NCBI GenBank assembly: GCA_044426085.1 | Contig: JAWXUU010000006.1 | Span: 66,411 to 130,410, forward strand | DNA: 64,000 nucleotides | Direction of reading: 5' to 3' | Source of the DNA: JAWXUU01 sp044426085 | GTDB taxonomy: Bacteria; Bacillota; Clostridia; Christensenellales; CAMQZB01 | Part shown: positions 51,384-58,365 of the stretch, in pieces | Layout of the letters: every line of letters begins with the position of its first letter | Position numbering within the stretch: the first letter of the stretch is position 1 | Translations under genes and position numbers: made by a program | Notes under the pieces: generated by a model | What the model saw: the letters and a program-made list of their open reading frames with translations, nothing else | What the model was told of the DNA's origin: nothing | Databases searched by the model: none

Positions 51384-51440
51384 AGAAAGCTCTCGCTTTC
51401 TTGTGGGGTTGTAACCTACAAGAAAAAGCGAGAGCTTTTT
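51384..51440 (+). terminator. Long hairpin terminator in the parB-murB gap
   Basis: AAAGCTCTCGCTTTCTTGT pairs with ACAAGAAAAAGCGAGAGCTTT over a loop of about 13 bases, followed by Ts. A-runs on the other side would allow action in both directions. Confidence 0.8.
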
Positions 51441-51521
51441 AAAATGCCAATTGGCAGAGCATGCCTTAAAAACTTTTGAAAAGGCGAAGCCTTTTCTCAG
51501 TTCCCAAACTCCAAACCTGAA

Positions 51522-51620
51522 CCCCCAATAGGGGTCAAGGGTGGTCGCCACCCTTGCGGGTATGGGCAGAGCCCATGAAAAAAGCCAAGCCCCTTGCGGG
51601 TATGGGCAGAGCCCATGAAA
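51522..51620. repeat. GC-rich intergenic repeat family 2, copy 3 (inverted)
   Basis: In reverse order to the other copies: ACCCCCAATAGGGGTCAAGG, then CCACCCTTGCGGGTATGGGC and two TATGGGCAGAGCCCATG modules. Copies 2 and 3 thus face each other around the hairpin at 51384-51440. Confidence 0.8.
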
Positions 51621-51704
51621 AACATTTTCAATTCGTATTCCGAACTCGTATTCCGAACTCATATTCCCACTCATATTTTCATAGAATAATGAAAAAGGGG
51701 AAGT

Positions 51705-52568
51705 ATGCGAATAGAAAGGGATTTTGACACGCGTGGATTATCGGCGATGAACGTGGGTGGTGTTTGTGATACATATATTGAAATAGAAAGGGAAGAGCAG
51801 TTGGGACATGTTTGGTCGATTATAGGTAATCGCGATTATTTTGTTGTGGGCGGTGGAAGCAACACCGTGTTTGGCGATGTATATAACGGCGTAATTTTGA
51901 AATTGAAGGGTGAATTTTGCAATATGAGAGCCACTGGGACAGGGTTGATTTGTGGTGGTGGAGCAAGCCTTGGCAAAGTTTGTAGGTTTGCGATGGAAAA
52001 TTCACTTTCGGGGTTGGAGAAATTTTGCGGAATACCTGGCAGTGTTGGCGGTGGCGTGAAAGGCAATTGTGGGGCGTTTTTGGGGCAGATTTCCGACGTT
52101 GTGCAGTGGGTTGAAGTGCAGAACGGAAAAAAGGTGATTCGCGTGAATAACAGCCTTTGTGGATTTTCCTATCGCAACAGCAATCTGCCACGCGGGATTA
52201 TCACGGCGGTGTGTTTCAATCTTCAAAAAGGCGATAAAACAGAGATAGAAAATCTGCAAAATCAGTATATAAAAAGGCGAAAGTCGAGTCACCCGTGCGA
52301 AAAATCATGCGGTAGTACATTTAAAAGAGCAATGGGGACATGCGTTTCCGAAATGATAGATAAAGCAGGACTGAAAGGATATCGCGTGGGCGGTCTGGAA
52401 GTTTCAACAGTGCACGCGGGATTTGTGGTGAACATCGGCAGTGGCACGCCAAGTGACTTTTTGAAAATAACAGCGGATATTCAAAGGGTTGTTTATGGGA
52501 AATATAAAGTGGAGATTGAGAGGGAAGTTTTGTTTGTGGGAAAGCGGAGCGGAGCGAAGCTTCGCTAA
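51705..52568 (+). CDS. murB: UDP-N-acetylenolpyruvoylglucosamine reductase
   Basis: It is the FAD-dependent second step of UDP-MurNAc synthesis. The protein has 287 residues, type II MurB. MNVGGVCDTYIEI, FVVGGGSNTVFGD (FAD binding), GLEKFCGIPGSVGGGVKGN, SYRNSNL and SCGSTFKRA (catalytic Ser) are visible, and Glu in EIEREVLFVG near the end completes the site. AAGGGG is 4 bases before the ATG. The last residues KRSGAKLR are encoded by GCGGAGC/GCGAAGC palindromic sequence running into a repeat. It heads the murB-PHP-whiA-crh block. Confidence 0.96.
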   Translation: MRIERDFDTRGLSAMNVGGVCDTYIEIEREEQLGHVWSIIGNRDYFVVGGGSNTVFGDVYNGVILKLKGEFCNMRATGTGLICGGGASLGKVCRFAMENSLSGLEKFCGIPGSVGGGVKGNCGAFLGQISDVVQWVEVQNGKKVIRVNNSLCGFSYRNSNLPRGIITAVCFNLQKGDKTEIENLQNQYIKRRKSSHPCEKSCGSTFKRAMGTCVSEMIDKAGLKGYRVGGLEVSTVHAGFVVNIGSGTPSDFLKITADIQRVVYGKYKVEIEREVLFVGKRSGAKLR

Positions 52569-52842
52569 ATTAAAAATTAAAAATTAAAAACAGGCTTCGC
52601 TCTGCGAGCTCGATAAAAATTAAAAATTAAAAACAGGCTTCGCTCTGCGAGCTCGATAAAAATTAAAAATTGTGGTAAAGCATTACGCTATCGCTACATG
52701 CATTTCAATTATAATTGGATTCAAGTAACCAAACACTTTAACGTTTCACAATCTAATAATGTAAGAAGTCTTTAAATTGAATGCACGAGCAACGCGAGTG
52801 CCATACCACAATTTTTAATTTTTAATTTTTAATTTTTAATTT
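52569..52842. repeat. Cloverleaf-type intergenic repeat, copy 15
   Basis: Two direct satellites CAGGCTTCGCTCTGCGAGCT separated by heptads, then GTGGTAAAGCATTACGC arm, CAATTATAAT. The central part has ACCAAACACTTTAACG and resembles copies 14 and 16. The right arm GAGCAACGCGAGTGC, TACCAC and heptads follow. It ends in AGCAAAGC-TCC-GCTTTGCT. Confidence 0.9.
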
Positions 52843-52951
52843 AGCAAAGCTCCGCTTTGCTTTCCCCTTCATTCGTACGCAACACTAGCCACGCATTTCC
52901 CATGCTTCTCAAAATTTCTTTCTCTTATTGATAAAATTAAGCTTGATTTAC

Positions 52952-52980
52952 TTGTAAAAATTCGCAAATAAGTGTAGAAT
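52952..52980 (+). promoter_or_regulatory. Promoter for the PHP gene
   Basis: TTGTAA (52952-52957), 17 bases, TAGAAT (52975-52980), 63 bases before the GTG start. The leader contains GGGAA-9-TTCCC. Confidence 0.6.
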
Positions 52981-53042
52981 ATAGGATAGGGAAGTAATAT
53001 AATTCCCTAAATACATGCATAAAACATGCGGGAGGACAAAAC

Positions 53043-53795
53043 GTGTTATTTGGTGATTATCACACACACACAACATACAGCCACGGCAAGACATCTATTG
53101 AACAGAACGTGCAAGTGGCGGAAAGTCTTGGCATTAAGGAAATTGCGATAACGGATCACGGGTTTGGTCACATAGCGATGGGAATGAAGCGTCGCGACGT
53201 GAAAAAAATGAAGCGTGAGATTGCAGATTGCAACGAAAAATATTCGGTGAAAACTCTGTTCGGGGTGGAATCTAACATCATATCAAGGGATGGCGATGTG
53301 GATTTTCGAAAGGATGAAATCGGGATTTTTGATGTGATTTTGTGCGGATATCACAAAGGCGTTTGGGGCAAAACGTGGAACGAGTTTTGGAAGTTCATTG
53401 CGAAAAACAATTATATGAACATGTTTCGTGAAACGCGTTGCGCTGATTTTATTGCGGAATACACTAAGGTTTATATCGAAGTTATCAAGAAAAATCCAAT
53501 CGATGTGATAACTCATCTGAACCACGATATATATGTCGACCCAGTTGAAGTTGCCAAGTGCGCAAGGGATTATGGCACGATCATAGAACTCAATTCTAAG
53601 CGTCAGCACTTCACTGATGAACAGCTTTTGAAAGTTGCCGACACAGGCGTTGATTTCATAATTTCAAGCGACGCACACCACTCAAGAAGAATCGGCGATG
53701 TCGACCTTGCAATGACACAAGTGAAACGCGTAGGTCTCGATTTGAAAAGAATAGTGAATATAGATAGATTTCCGATTTTTAGAAGCAAAGCGTAG
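53043..53795 (+). CDS. PHP-domain phosphoesterase
   Basis: The protein has 250 residues and is cytoplasmic. The PHP metal motifs are clear: DYHTHTTYSHG (residues 5-15), ITDHGFGH (about 36-43), GVESNI (Glu about 78), THLNHD and SSDAHH (about 215-220). The family includes histidinol phosphatases and the YcdX type; the substrate is not certain. The start codon is GTG at 53043 with GGAGG 7 bases upstream. In Clostridia this gene usually lies between murB and rapZ-yvcK-whiA; here whiA follows directly after a repeat. The stop TAG lies in a GCAAAGCGTAGC palindrome-like segment. Confidence 0.88.
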   Translation: MLFGDYHTHTTYSHGKTSIEQNVQVAESLGIKEIAITDHGFGHIAMGMKRRDVKKMKREIADCNEKYSVKTLFGVESNIISRDGDVDFRKDEIGIFDVILCGYHKGVWGKTWNEFWKFIAKNNYMNMFRETRCADFIAEYTKVYIEVIKKNPIDVITHLNHDIYVDPVEVAKCARDYGTIIELNSKRQHFTDEQLLKVADTGVDFIISSDAHHSRRIGDVDLAMTQVKRVGLDLKRIVNIDRFPIFRSKA

Positions 53796-53822
53796 CAAAG
53801 CAATGCGAAGCATTGCTTTGCT

Positions 53823-54045
53823 ATTAAAAATTAAAAATTTAAAATTAAAAATTGTGGTAAGGCATTCCGCTATCGCTACATGCATTTCAATTATATTTGG
53901 CTACTAAAAGCCAAACGCTTTAGCAGTTCACAATCTATTAATGTAAAAAGGCTTAAAGATTGAGTGCACGAGCAACGCGAGTGCTTACCACAATTTTTAA
54001 TTTTTATCGAGCTCGCAGAGCGAAGCCTGTTTTTAATTTTTAATT
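53823..54045. repeat. Cloverleaf-type intergenic repeat, copy 16
   Basis: Left heptads, GTGGTAAGGCATTCCGC arm, central CCAAACGCTTTAGCAG, right arm GAGCAACGCGAGTGC with TACCAC, then the reverse satellite ATCGAGCTCGCAGAGCGAAG and heptads. It sits where rapZ and yvcK are expected in related genomes. Confidence 0.9.
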
Positions 54046-54120
54046 CGCATAAGGCGAACATAAACCCCTTGTCGATTTTCGACTAACAAAAAAAATAGGT
54101 ACCTAAAAAAAACAAAAAAA

Positions 54121-55062
54121 ATGAGTTTTGATATAAGAGTTAAGGATGAAATTTTAAAATTGCGGTATGCGCGCAAGGAGGAGCTTTTGGCATTTTTGTC
54201 GGGGGTTACTCACACTTGTTGCGAGCTTGTTTTGAGCGGTGCGGGGCTTGGGTTTGAAATCACTTCGGATTTCGACACGATTCATCGCGTGAAGAGTGGT
54301 TTTGAATATTTCTTTGGCGGGTTTGAAGAAATCAACGATCCGCTGACATACGAATCGGAAGAAGACGGCAAGTTTGTTTTGAAATATCAAGGTGGCAATG
54401 TGATTGCCATGTTGGAAGCACTGCAAGTTTTGTCTGGTGAATACATAAATTATGGCTTGCCAAACTTTGGCGAAGGCAAACTCAGCGCGGGCATGAAGTC
54501 GGCATATGTTGCGGGCGCGTTCGTTGGCTCGGGCAAGTTGACTGTGCCGGAAAAATCACGTGGCGGATACGCGGTGGAATTTTCCTTCACCCACGAAGAA
54601 ACCGCGGTGGAGTTTGAAAAATTATTGCTTGAATACGGCATATTGCTTACAAAAATCGTGAGAAAAGAAAGAACACTTCTTTTGGCAAGAACATCAGAAG
54701 CGGTTGCGGATGTAATCAATCTGGTGGGCGCGATGGAAAGTTTTTGGGCGTTTCACGATTTGATGGTGAAACGAAGCCAAAGCGAAAAGGACAATCGCAC
54801 AATCAATTGCGTTGTTGCAAACGAAGATAGAAGCGTGATTGCAAGCGTGAACCAAGTGCTGGCAATTGAAAAAATCAAGCAGAGCGGAACGTTTTTTGAA
54901 CTGGCAATAAATCTGCAAGAGATTGCAAATTTAAGGCTGGAAAACCCAAACGCTTCCATTGAAGAACTGGGCAAAATGGCAAATCCACCCGTTTCGAAAA
55001 GCGGAGCAAATCACCGCATACGCAAGATTATGAGCATTGCGAAAACCGTTGGGGACTTATAA
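54121..55062 (+). CDS. whiA: DNA-binding protein WhiA
   Basis: This Gram-positive regulator has a degenerate LAGLIDADG domain and a C-terminal helix-turn-helix; in Bacillus it affects division and chromosome segregation. The protein has 313 residues, full length. It begins MSFDIRVKDEILKL. The middle has SAYVAGAFVGSGKLTVPEKS (homing-endonuclease fold remnant) and YAVEFSF. The end has IEELGKMANPPVSKSGANHRIRKI, the HTH and conserved WhiA tail. No Shine-Dalgarno sequence is visible; A-rich sequence and a TAGGTACCTA palindrome precede the ATG. Confidence 0.95.
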   Translation: MSFDIRVKDEILKLRYARKEELLAFLSGVTHTCCELVLSGAGLGFEITSDFDTIHRVKSGFEYFFGGFEEINDPLTYESEEDGKFVLKYQGGNVIAMLEALQVLSGEYINYGLPNFGEGKLSAGMKSAYVAGAFVGSGKLTVPEKSRGGYAVEFSFTHEETAVEFEKLLLEYGILLTKIVRKERTLLLARTSEAVADVINLVGAMESFWAFHDLMVKRSQSEKDNRTINCVVANEDRSVIASVNQVLAIEKIKQSGTFFELAINLQEIANLRLENPNASIEELGKMANPPVSKSGANHRIRKIMSIAKTVGDL

Positions 55063-55116
55063 AAAGTCGCAACGCAACAACCAATAAGATAACAAAGTAA
55101 ATAAAATATAAAAAGG

Positions 55117-55138
55117 CGGGTGAAAACCCGTTTTTTTT
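55117..55138 (+). terminator. Terminator after whiA
   Basis: CGGGT-GAAA-ACCCG stem-loop followed by eight Ts. Confidence 0.85.
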
Positions 55139-55171
55139 GCGAAAAAAAGTTAAATTATTTTTCAAAACCTA

Positions 55172-55200
55172 TTGAATTTACGATTTTTGTGGAGTATACT
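55172..55200 (+). promoter_or_regulatory. Promoter for the Crh-like gene
   Basis: TTGAAT (55172-55177), 17 bases, TATACT (55195-55200). It separates this gene from whiA transcriptionally. Confidence 0.65.
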
Positions 55201-55271
55201 GTTTGTAATATAAGTGATATAAAATCGCTTATGAAAAAGCGGTGAAAATCGCGATGCAGGGGGTGCATTTT

Positions 55272-55526
55272 ATGAAGATAACTGAAGCAGTGTTAAATAA
55301 AAATTTCGATGCGCACGTATGTCAAGATATAGTTGTTGTCGCAAACAAATATCAATCTGAAATCTTGATTTGCAAAGGTATACAAAAAGCCAATGTGAAA
55401 AGCATTATGGGGGTGATTTCCCTCATGCTGAAAAAAGGTGACAATATCCTGATCTCTGCCAAAGGCGACGACAGTGAACAAGCAACAAAAGGCATGCTGG
55501 AATTTGGATTCTTTGATGTGAAGTAG
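55272..55526 (+). CDS. HPr-like protein lacking the active-site His (Crh-like)
   Basis: The protein has 84 residues and an HPr fold. It aligns without gaps to B. subtilis HPr around ANKYQSEI and VKSIMGVISLMLKKGDNILI. The regulatory Ser (HPr Ser46) is present in KSIMGV. The PTS histidine (HPr His15, in GIHARPA) corresponds to Asp13 in NFDAHVCQD; the only His falls at the HPr Arg17 position. So it should not carry PTS phosphate but could be a Ser-phosphorylated co-regulator like Crh, which also follows whiA in Bacillus. The ATG at 55272 follows AGGGGG. It is flanked by its own promoter and terminator. Confidence 0.85.
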   Translation: MKITEAVLNKNFDAHVCQDIVVVANKYQSEILICKGIQKANVKSIMGVISLMLKKGDNILISAKGDDSEQATKGMLEFGFFDVK

Positions 55527-55563
55527 GCAACGCGGAGCGAAGCGAAGTGTTGAAAAGCAAAGC

Positions 55564-55710
55564 GTTGCTAGTGTAGCGTACGCATGAATGGGAAAAGGTG
55601 AAAGGTGAAAGGTGAAAGGTGAAAATTGATGTAATGCACTCGCGTTGCTCGTGCTTTCAATTATTTAAAAATTTAAGGGTACACATTTTATTATGTGTAC
55701 CCTTTTGCGT
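55564..55710. repeat. Partial intergenic repeat, copy 17
   Basis: Satellite GCTAGTGTAGCGTACGC, four GGTGAAA heptads, then one arm TGTAATGCACTCGC...GTGC and TTCAATTATTT leading to a terminator hairpin. No right arm. Confidence 0.75.
55675..55706 (+). terminator. Terminator after the Crh-like gene
   Basis: Perfect 11-bp stem AAGGGTACACA / TGTGTACCCTT with an 8-base loop and a short T run. It sits where the central hairpin of a repeat copy would be. Confidence 0.85.
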
Positions 55711-55791
55711 TATAGTGCGAAAATGCTATCTTTTTTGTAGGATTAAAAGAGTGGAAAAAATGATTTTTTTTATTTTCGCAATTTTTGCCGA

Positions 55792-56205
55792 TTATTTTTC
55801 GTTGTCTTTATCTTTGCTTTTATGATAGTCGTCAAGTTGGTTTAGTTTGCCGTTCACATAAGAGGCAAATTTCTTGATTGACTTGCCAAGTTTTGACAGC
55901 ATAGCGTTTACTTTGTTGTTGAAATTTTCTTCGAATTTTTCGAAATTTTCCTTGAATTTTTGTTTTCTTGACGCCTTTTCTTCTTCCGAAGCAGTTGCGT
56001 TATCAATTGTGCCAAGCCCAGATGTCAGCTCGTTTGCCACGTCTTTTGGCGAGCCGAACGCTTTCAAAATTTCATTTTCAGCGTATCCTTCTTCTGTTTT
56101 GTCAGAAAAAAGTTCGTCGTAGTAGGCAAGAATTGTTTGTTGTTCGCCTTCTTCAAGCAGGGCAATTTCAAGCGAAAGATTGTATCTCCATTCAATATAG
56201 TTCAT
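55792..56205 (-). CDS. DUF1700/HAAS-like protein, PadR partner
   Basis: The protein has 137 residues. The N-terminal half (MNYIEWRYNLSLEIALLEEG, YYDELFSDKTEEGYAENEIL, AFGSPKDVANEL) is the HAAS/DUF1700 helical domain regularly encoded beside PadR regulators. The C-terminal half is a charged helix (KEKFEENFEK-like); the usual membrane segments of DUF1700 proteins are missing, so it is short. Its ATG overlaps the padR stop by one base (TAATG). It may act as an anti-regulator or envelope-stress partner; this is not proven. Confidence 0.8.
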   Translation of the reverse strand: MNYIEWRYNLSLEIALLEEGEQQTILAYYDELFSDKTEEGYAENEILKAFGSPKDVANELTSGLGTIDNATASEEEKASRKQKFKENFEKFEENFNNKVNAMLSKLGKSIKKFASYVNGKLNQLDDYHKSKDKDNEK

Positions 56206-56519
56206 TATATATTCTCCTTTACGCCAAGAAAAGCGTAGATTTTTTCCATTTGCAGATGCTCAGCCTTGAACAATTCAAGCCTAGCAATTCCTTCTTTTGT
56301 GATTTTATAATACTTTCGAAGTCTGCCACCAAACTCCGCCGTGTGGGTTTGGGCATATCCCGAAAGCTCTATCCTTTTCAATATAGGGTAAAGCGTGGAT
56401 TCGGTGATTTCAATCAGCGGTGAAACAGTCGCCAAAATCTGATATCCATAACTTTCTTCGTTTTGAATACTCTTCAAAACGCAAACTTCCAAAAGCCCCT
56501 TTTTCATTTGTGTATCCAT
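56205..56519 (-). CDS. PadR-family transcriptional regulator
   Basis: The protein has 104 residues: a winged helix followed by a short dimerisation helix. MKKGLLEVCVLKSIQNEESYG, ESTLYPILKRIELSGY (recognition region) and RLRKYYKITKEG are PadR signatures. It most likely represses its own operon. AAGGAG is 6 bases before the ATG. A perfect promoter and a dyad just downstream of its -10 lie upstream, and a divergent transporter-peptidase operon starts 370 bases away. Confidence 0.9.
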   Translation of the reverse strand: MDTQMKKGLLEVCVLKSIQNEESYGYQILATVSPLIEITESTLYPILKRIELSGYAQTHTAEFGGRLRKYYKITKEGIARLELFKAEHLQMEKIYAFLGVKENI

Positions 56520-56561
56520 TTTTTCTCCTTATGCAACGAATTGCGAAGCAAAGCTTCGTAA

Positions 56562-56700
56562 GTGAAAAGTGAAAAGTAAAAAGTGAAAAGTGAAGGTAAT
56601 GCACTCGCAGTGCTCGTGCTTTCAATTATATATAATATAGTATGCACGAGCCAAAGGCGAGTGCCTACCATACTTTTTCACTCTTCACTTTTACTTATTG
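56562..56700. repeat. Cloverleaf-type intergenic repeat, copy 18 (no central hairpin)
   Basis: GTGAAAAGT-type heptads on the left and their mirror (ACTTTTCACT) on the right, with arms AATGCACTCGC...GTGC and GCACGAGCC..GAGTGC about 25 bases apart. This copy lies inside the padR leader. Confidence 0.8.
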
Positions 56701-56740
56701 CCTAAAAAAGCAAAGCTTTTTTAATACTCTCCATAACATG

Positions 56741-56761
56741 ATACTATGCACTACATAGTAT
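56741..56761. promoter_or_regulatory. Probable PadR operator
   Basis: A perfect dyad, ATACTATG-5-CATAGTAT, lies just downstream of the padR -10 box. This position suits autorepression. Confidence 0.65.
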
Positions 56762-56771
56762 TCATACCCCT

Positions 56772-56800
56772 ATTATATACCACAAACAAAAGTTTGTCAA
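56772..56800 (-). promoter_or_regulatory. Consensus promoter for padR-DUF1700
   Basis: On the minus strand, perfect TTGACA (56795-56800), 17 bases, perfect TATAAT (56772-56777). Confidence 0.85.
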
Positions 56801-56821
56801 GGGGTTTATTGAAATTTTAAA

Positions 56822-56851
56822 TTGACAATGGGGCAAAAAAAGGGGTATAAT
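56822..56851 (+). promoter_or_regulatory. Promoter for the DUF5058-M20 operon
   Basis: TTGACA (56822-56827), an 18-base spacer, TATAAT (56846-56851). It is divergent from the padR promoter, the -35 boxes lying about 20 bases apart. Confidence 0.8.
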
Positions 56852-56888
56852 GGTAAAAATGGGAGAAATCCTTATTGGGAGGAGAGAT

Positions 56889-57680
56889 ATGAACAATCAG
56901 ATATTACTAGCAACTGATTTTCGCAACAGTGCATTTATGTATTTGCTTGCGGGGATAATCGTTGCATTTGTCGTTTTGATGAGTGTGATTTTCATGATTC
57001 ACGCCTACAAACGCGGTGAAGCGCTCGGCATGGAAAAGGGAAAAATGGTGGGGGTTATCAAATCTTCTGCGCTGTTTTCTTTTGCGCCATCAATTGCGAT
57101 ATTAATAACAGTGCTTACACTTGCCGGCTCGCTTGGCTTTCCGCTTCCTTGGATGCGACTTTCTGTTATCGGGTCGATAACATATGAAGTTCCTGCGGCG
57201 CAAGCGGTTTCCGATTCTATGGGTATGACGCTTTCAAGCGTTGGTGCTTCGGAACTTGGATATTCAACAATTGCTTACGTGATGACGTTTGGTATCATTT
57301 TTGGGGTGCTTTTCATTCCATTCCTTGTGCCAAAGATTTCGGGCGGTATGGTGAAACTCAAAATGAAAGACGAAAAGTGGTCTAAGATTTTTTCCGACGC
57401 GCTTTTCCTTGGCTTGATTGCGACTTTTTTGGGGGTTGGAATATACGGCAGAACAACCAATCGTGTGACAAACGAAACAATCGACCCAACAACGGGCAGT
57501 ATGCTTGTTTCAGTTCTCACGCTTCTCACAAGCATGGTTCTGATGATTGTTATAGGAATTGTAATCAAGAAACTCAAAATCAAATGGTTGGAAAATTATG
57601 CGCTTCCAATCTGTATGATAACAGCGATGGGCATGGCGATTTTGTATAATGCAATCTTGCCGTCTGGGCTTTTTGTTTAG
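56889..57680 (+). CDS. DUF5058-like multi-pass membrane protein
   Basis: The protein has 263 residues with about seven hydrophobic segments. Features include AFMYLLAGIIVAFVVLMSVIF, the loop KRGEALGMEKGKM, and the central LGFPLPWMRLSVIGSITYE with downstream ELGYSTIAY. This matches DUF5058, an uncharacterised family. It starts a three-gene operon with another membrane protein and a membrane-anchored M20 peptidase. That suggests two subunits of an uptake system for the peptidase's substrate or product. The ATG at 56889 follows GGAGGAG; the longer frame from 56850 overlaps the promoter. Confidence 0.75.
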   Translation: MNNQILLATDFRNSAFMYLLAGIIVAFVVLMSVIFMIHAYKRGEALGMEKGKMVGVIKSSALFSFAPSIAILITVLTLAGSLGFPLPWMRLSVIGSITYEVPAAQAVSDSMGMTLSSVGASELGYSTIAYVMTFGIIFGVLFIPFLVPKISGGMVKLKMKDEKWSKIFSDALFLGLIATFLGVGIYGRTTNRVTNETIDPTTGSMLVSVLTLLTSMVLMIVIGIVIKKLKIKWLENYALPICMITAMGMAILYNAILPSGLFV

Positions 57681-57692
57681 GGGGATGACATT

Positions 57693-58355
57693 ATGAAAAA
57701 TAAAATGATTTCAACAGATAAGCTAGGTGCAATCTTTGTTTATATCGGTGCGTTTCTCATTATCAGTGTGCCGTTTATAATTTCTGTATACCTTGGCATT
57801 TGGCCTTCTTTCCAAACAATCGTGCTTCCGCTTCTCAGCATACTCGCGATTTATTTGCCGGTTCAAATCATCGAAATTGGCACGTATGTTCCAATGCTCG
57901 GCAGTGGCGGATCGTATCTTGCCTTTATCACGGGGAATATTTCCAACTTGAAAGCACCTTGCGTGATGAGCGCGCTAGACGCAAACAACGAAGTTGCAAG
58001 CTCGCCAGAAGGCGACGTGATTTCCACGCTTGCTGTCGCTTCAAGCACTCTTGTCACAACTGTGGTTTTGCTTGTTGGCGTTATGCTTTTTGTGACAACC
58101 GACCTAGCAACTTTGCTTCAATCAGAAGCGTTAGGCCCTGCGTTTGATAACTTGCTTGCGGCACTTTTCGGTGCGCTAGGCGTGGTTTTTGTTTCTAAAA
58201 ATGTGAAAATTGCATCATTGCCAATCGCGTGCATGTTGCTTATTTTTATTATCGCGCCAGAACTTTATATGGATATCTTCAGCGTGCTTATTCCTGTTTC
58301 TGCAGGCATTGCAATCGGTTGGAGCAGATTCCTTTATAAAAAAGGCTTGATTTAG
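57693..58355 (+). CDS. Membrane protein, partner of DUF5058
   Basis: The protein has 220 residues and six or so hydrophobic segments. Conserved-looking polar spots are IEIGTYVPMLGSGGSYLAFITGN-like (about 66-88; charged Glu and Gly-rich loop within the membrane region) and NLKAPCVMSALDANNE. I do not recognise a named family. It begins 12 bases after the DUF5058 gene, with GGGGG upstream, and is followed 10 bases later by the peptidase gene. Together with DUF5058 it probably forms a two-part transporter; this is inference from operon structure. Confidence 0.72.
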   Translation: MKNKMISTDKLGAIFVYIGAFLIISVPFIISVYLGIWPSFQTIVLPLLSILAIYLPVQIIEIGTYVPMLGSGGSYLAFITGNISNLKAPCVMSALDANNEVASSPEGDVISTLAVASSTLVTTVVLLVGVMLFVTTDLATLLQSEALGPAFDNLLAALFGALGVVFVSKNVKIASLPIACMLLIFIIAPELYMDIFSVLIPVSAGIAIGWSRFLYKKGLI

Positions 58356-58365
58356 GGGGTAGTTT

